From Candidatus Poseidoniaceae archaeon (GTDB lineage: Archaea > Thermoplasmatota > Poseidoniia > Poseidoniales > Poseidoniaceae), in the NCBI GenBank assembly GCA_013329865.1, contig DUJJ01000062.1:1-7975 (forward strand): a stretch of DNA of 7,975 bases, written 5' to 3'. The translations under genes and the position numbers were made by a program. The number at the start of each line of letters is the position of its first letter. Positions within the stretch are counted from its first letter, which is position 1. Below, piece by piece: positions 7,342-7,975 of the stretch. The notes beneath the pieces are model-generated. The model was not told the origin of the DNA and did not search any database. It worked only from the letters and a program-made list of their open reading frames with translations.

Positions 7342-7975
7342 AACCAAGTAAATCTTGGTGATTCTCGATATACTGAATAGTTATGTCTCGGTTCAGGAAG
7401 TCATTTTCATCCATTATTCTGCGGTGCAGGGGAATCAAATGCTGAACACCAGTAATTTGGGTTTCATCTAGTGCAGTACGCATTCTTCGTATAGCATCCT
7501 CCCGGTCGTGCCCCCACGTGAGTAATTTAGCTAGCAGTGAGTCAAAACATCCTGGCATCTCGTAGCCCGGATGTGCATGAGTATCGCATCGTATTCCAAA
7601 TCCAGAGGGGAAATGACAATCCCACAAGCGACCAGGACTTGGAACGAATTCTTTAGGGTCCTCAGCATTCAATCGACACTGAATCGCGTGTCCCCGCCAT
7701 GAGATATCCGCCTGAGACAACGGCAACTCCTCGCCTTGAGCAACTCTTATGCCTAATTCAACTAGATTGTAACCAGTAATCAGTTCAGTTACTGTATGCT
7801 CTACCTGAACTCTTGGGTTCACCTCTAGAAAGTAAAACTCCCCATTGGCATCTCTAAGAAACTCGAATGTCGCTAATCCTTTGTAACCGACCGATTCTGC
7901 TCCCTTACATACGAGCTCACCTATTTCTCGGCGCTTCTCATCTGAAAGCCACGGGCCTTCCTCGACCAACTTTTG
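7340..7975 (-). CDS. Biotin carboxylase subunit of an acyl-CoA or pyruvate carboxylase, C-terminal part
   Basis: The last 211 residues of a biotin carboxylase, which uses ATP and bicarbonate to carboxylate biotin on a carrier protein. The 5' part lies beyond the window: the reading starts inside the conserved QKLVEE block, so the TTG at 7969 is an internal Leu. Visible residues of the ATP-grasp active site are EVNPRVQVEH (fragment residues 51-60), which match E. coli AccC E288, N290, R292, Q294 and E296, and GFGIR (Arg129), matching R338. The C-terminal domain follows: IQCRLNAEDP (98-107), FVPSPGRL, FDSLLAKLL and IPLHRRIMDENDF. The protein ends where AccC ends, with no biotinyl domain or AMKM motif, so the biotin carrier must be a separate subunit. 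Which acyl-CoA (acetyl, propionyl) or pyruvate is carboxylated depends on the missing partner and cannot be told here. TGYNLV replaces the usual TG.DLV, a minor change. Confidence 0.93.
   Translation of the reverse strand, partial: QKLVEEGPWLSDEKRREIGELVCKGAESVGYKGLATFEFLRDANGEFYFLEVNPRVQVEHTVTELITGYNLVELGIRVAQGEELPLSQADISWRGHAIQCRLNAEDPKEFVPSPGRLWDCHFPSGFGIRCDTHAHPGYEMPGCFDSLLAKLLTWGHDREDAIRRMRTALDETQITGVQHLIPLHRRIMDENDFLNRDITIQYIENHQDLLG

Noticed and set aside
7967..7969. TTG at 7969 as the true start of the biotin carboxylase gene
   Set aside because: The frame is open to the window edge and the preceding codons give Gln-Lys, completing the conserved QKLVEE block, so the gene continues upstream.

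Overview
The window most resembles a mesophilic marine euryarchaeon, probably Poseidoniales (Marine Group II) or a relative. This is inferred from protein types, not proven. Supporting points are an archaeal-type EF-Tu/SelB-like protein with a degenerate GTPase domain, a very large Asp/Asn/Thr-rich secreted protein of the style common in that group, few clear Shine-Dalgarno sites, short putative leaders with A/T-rich TATA-like boxes, and tight gene packing. No rRNA, tRNA, CRISPR array, insertion sequence or phage gene was seen.

Layout. (1) Positions 1-2924, minus strand: the N-terminal 974 residues of a giant exported protein. The frame has no stop codon and runs off the left edge. (2) 2925-3153: a divergent intergenic region holding the candidate promoters of the flanking genes. 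(3) 3154-4678, plus strand: a YciA/BACH-type hotdog acyl-CoA thioesterase, then, 40 bp later, an EF-Tu/SelB-like protein without a working GTPase motif set. (4) 4771-6408, plus strand: an unrecognised two-helix membrane protein with a tail of about 430 residues, mostly predicted disordered. (5) 6409-7975, minus strand: the C-terminal half of a biotin carboxylase, overlapping or abutting a PfkB-family sugar/nucleoside kinase. The kinase stop codon touches the membrane protein's stop codon with no base between them.

How the genes fit together. Thioesterase (acyl-CoA hydrolysis) and biotin carboxylase (acyl-CoA carboxylation) both belong to acyl-CoA metabolism, but they lie in opposite-strand units separated by unrelated genes, so a shared pathway is not shown. 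Biotin carboxylase and kinase are very likely cotranscribed: a Shine-Dalgarno-like GAGGTG overlaps the carboxylase stop codon. Thioesterase and EF-Tu-like gene may be cotranscribed, with a short stem able to mask the second gene's ribosome site.

I found no convincing new multi-gene system. The least explained items are the giant exported protein, the GTPase-dead EF-Tu-like protein, the membrane protein with its long tail, and a few inverted repeats at gene boundaries.
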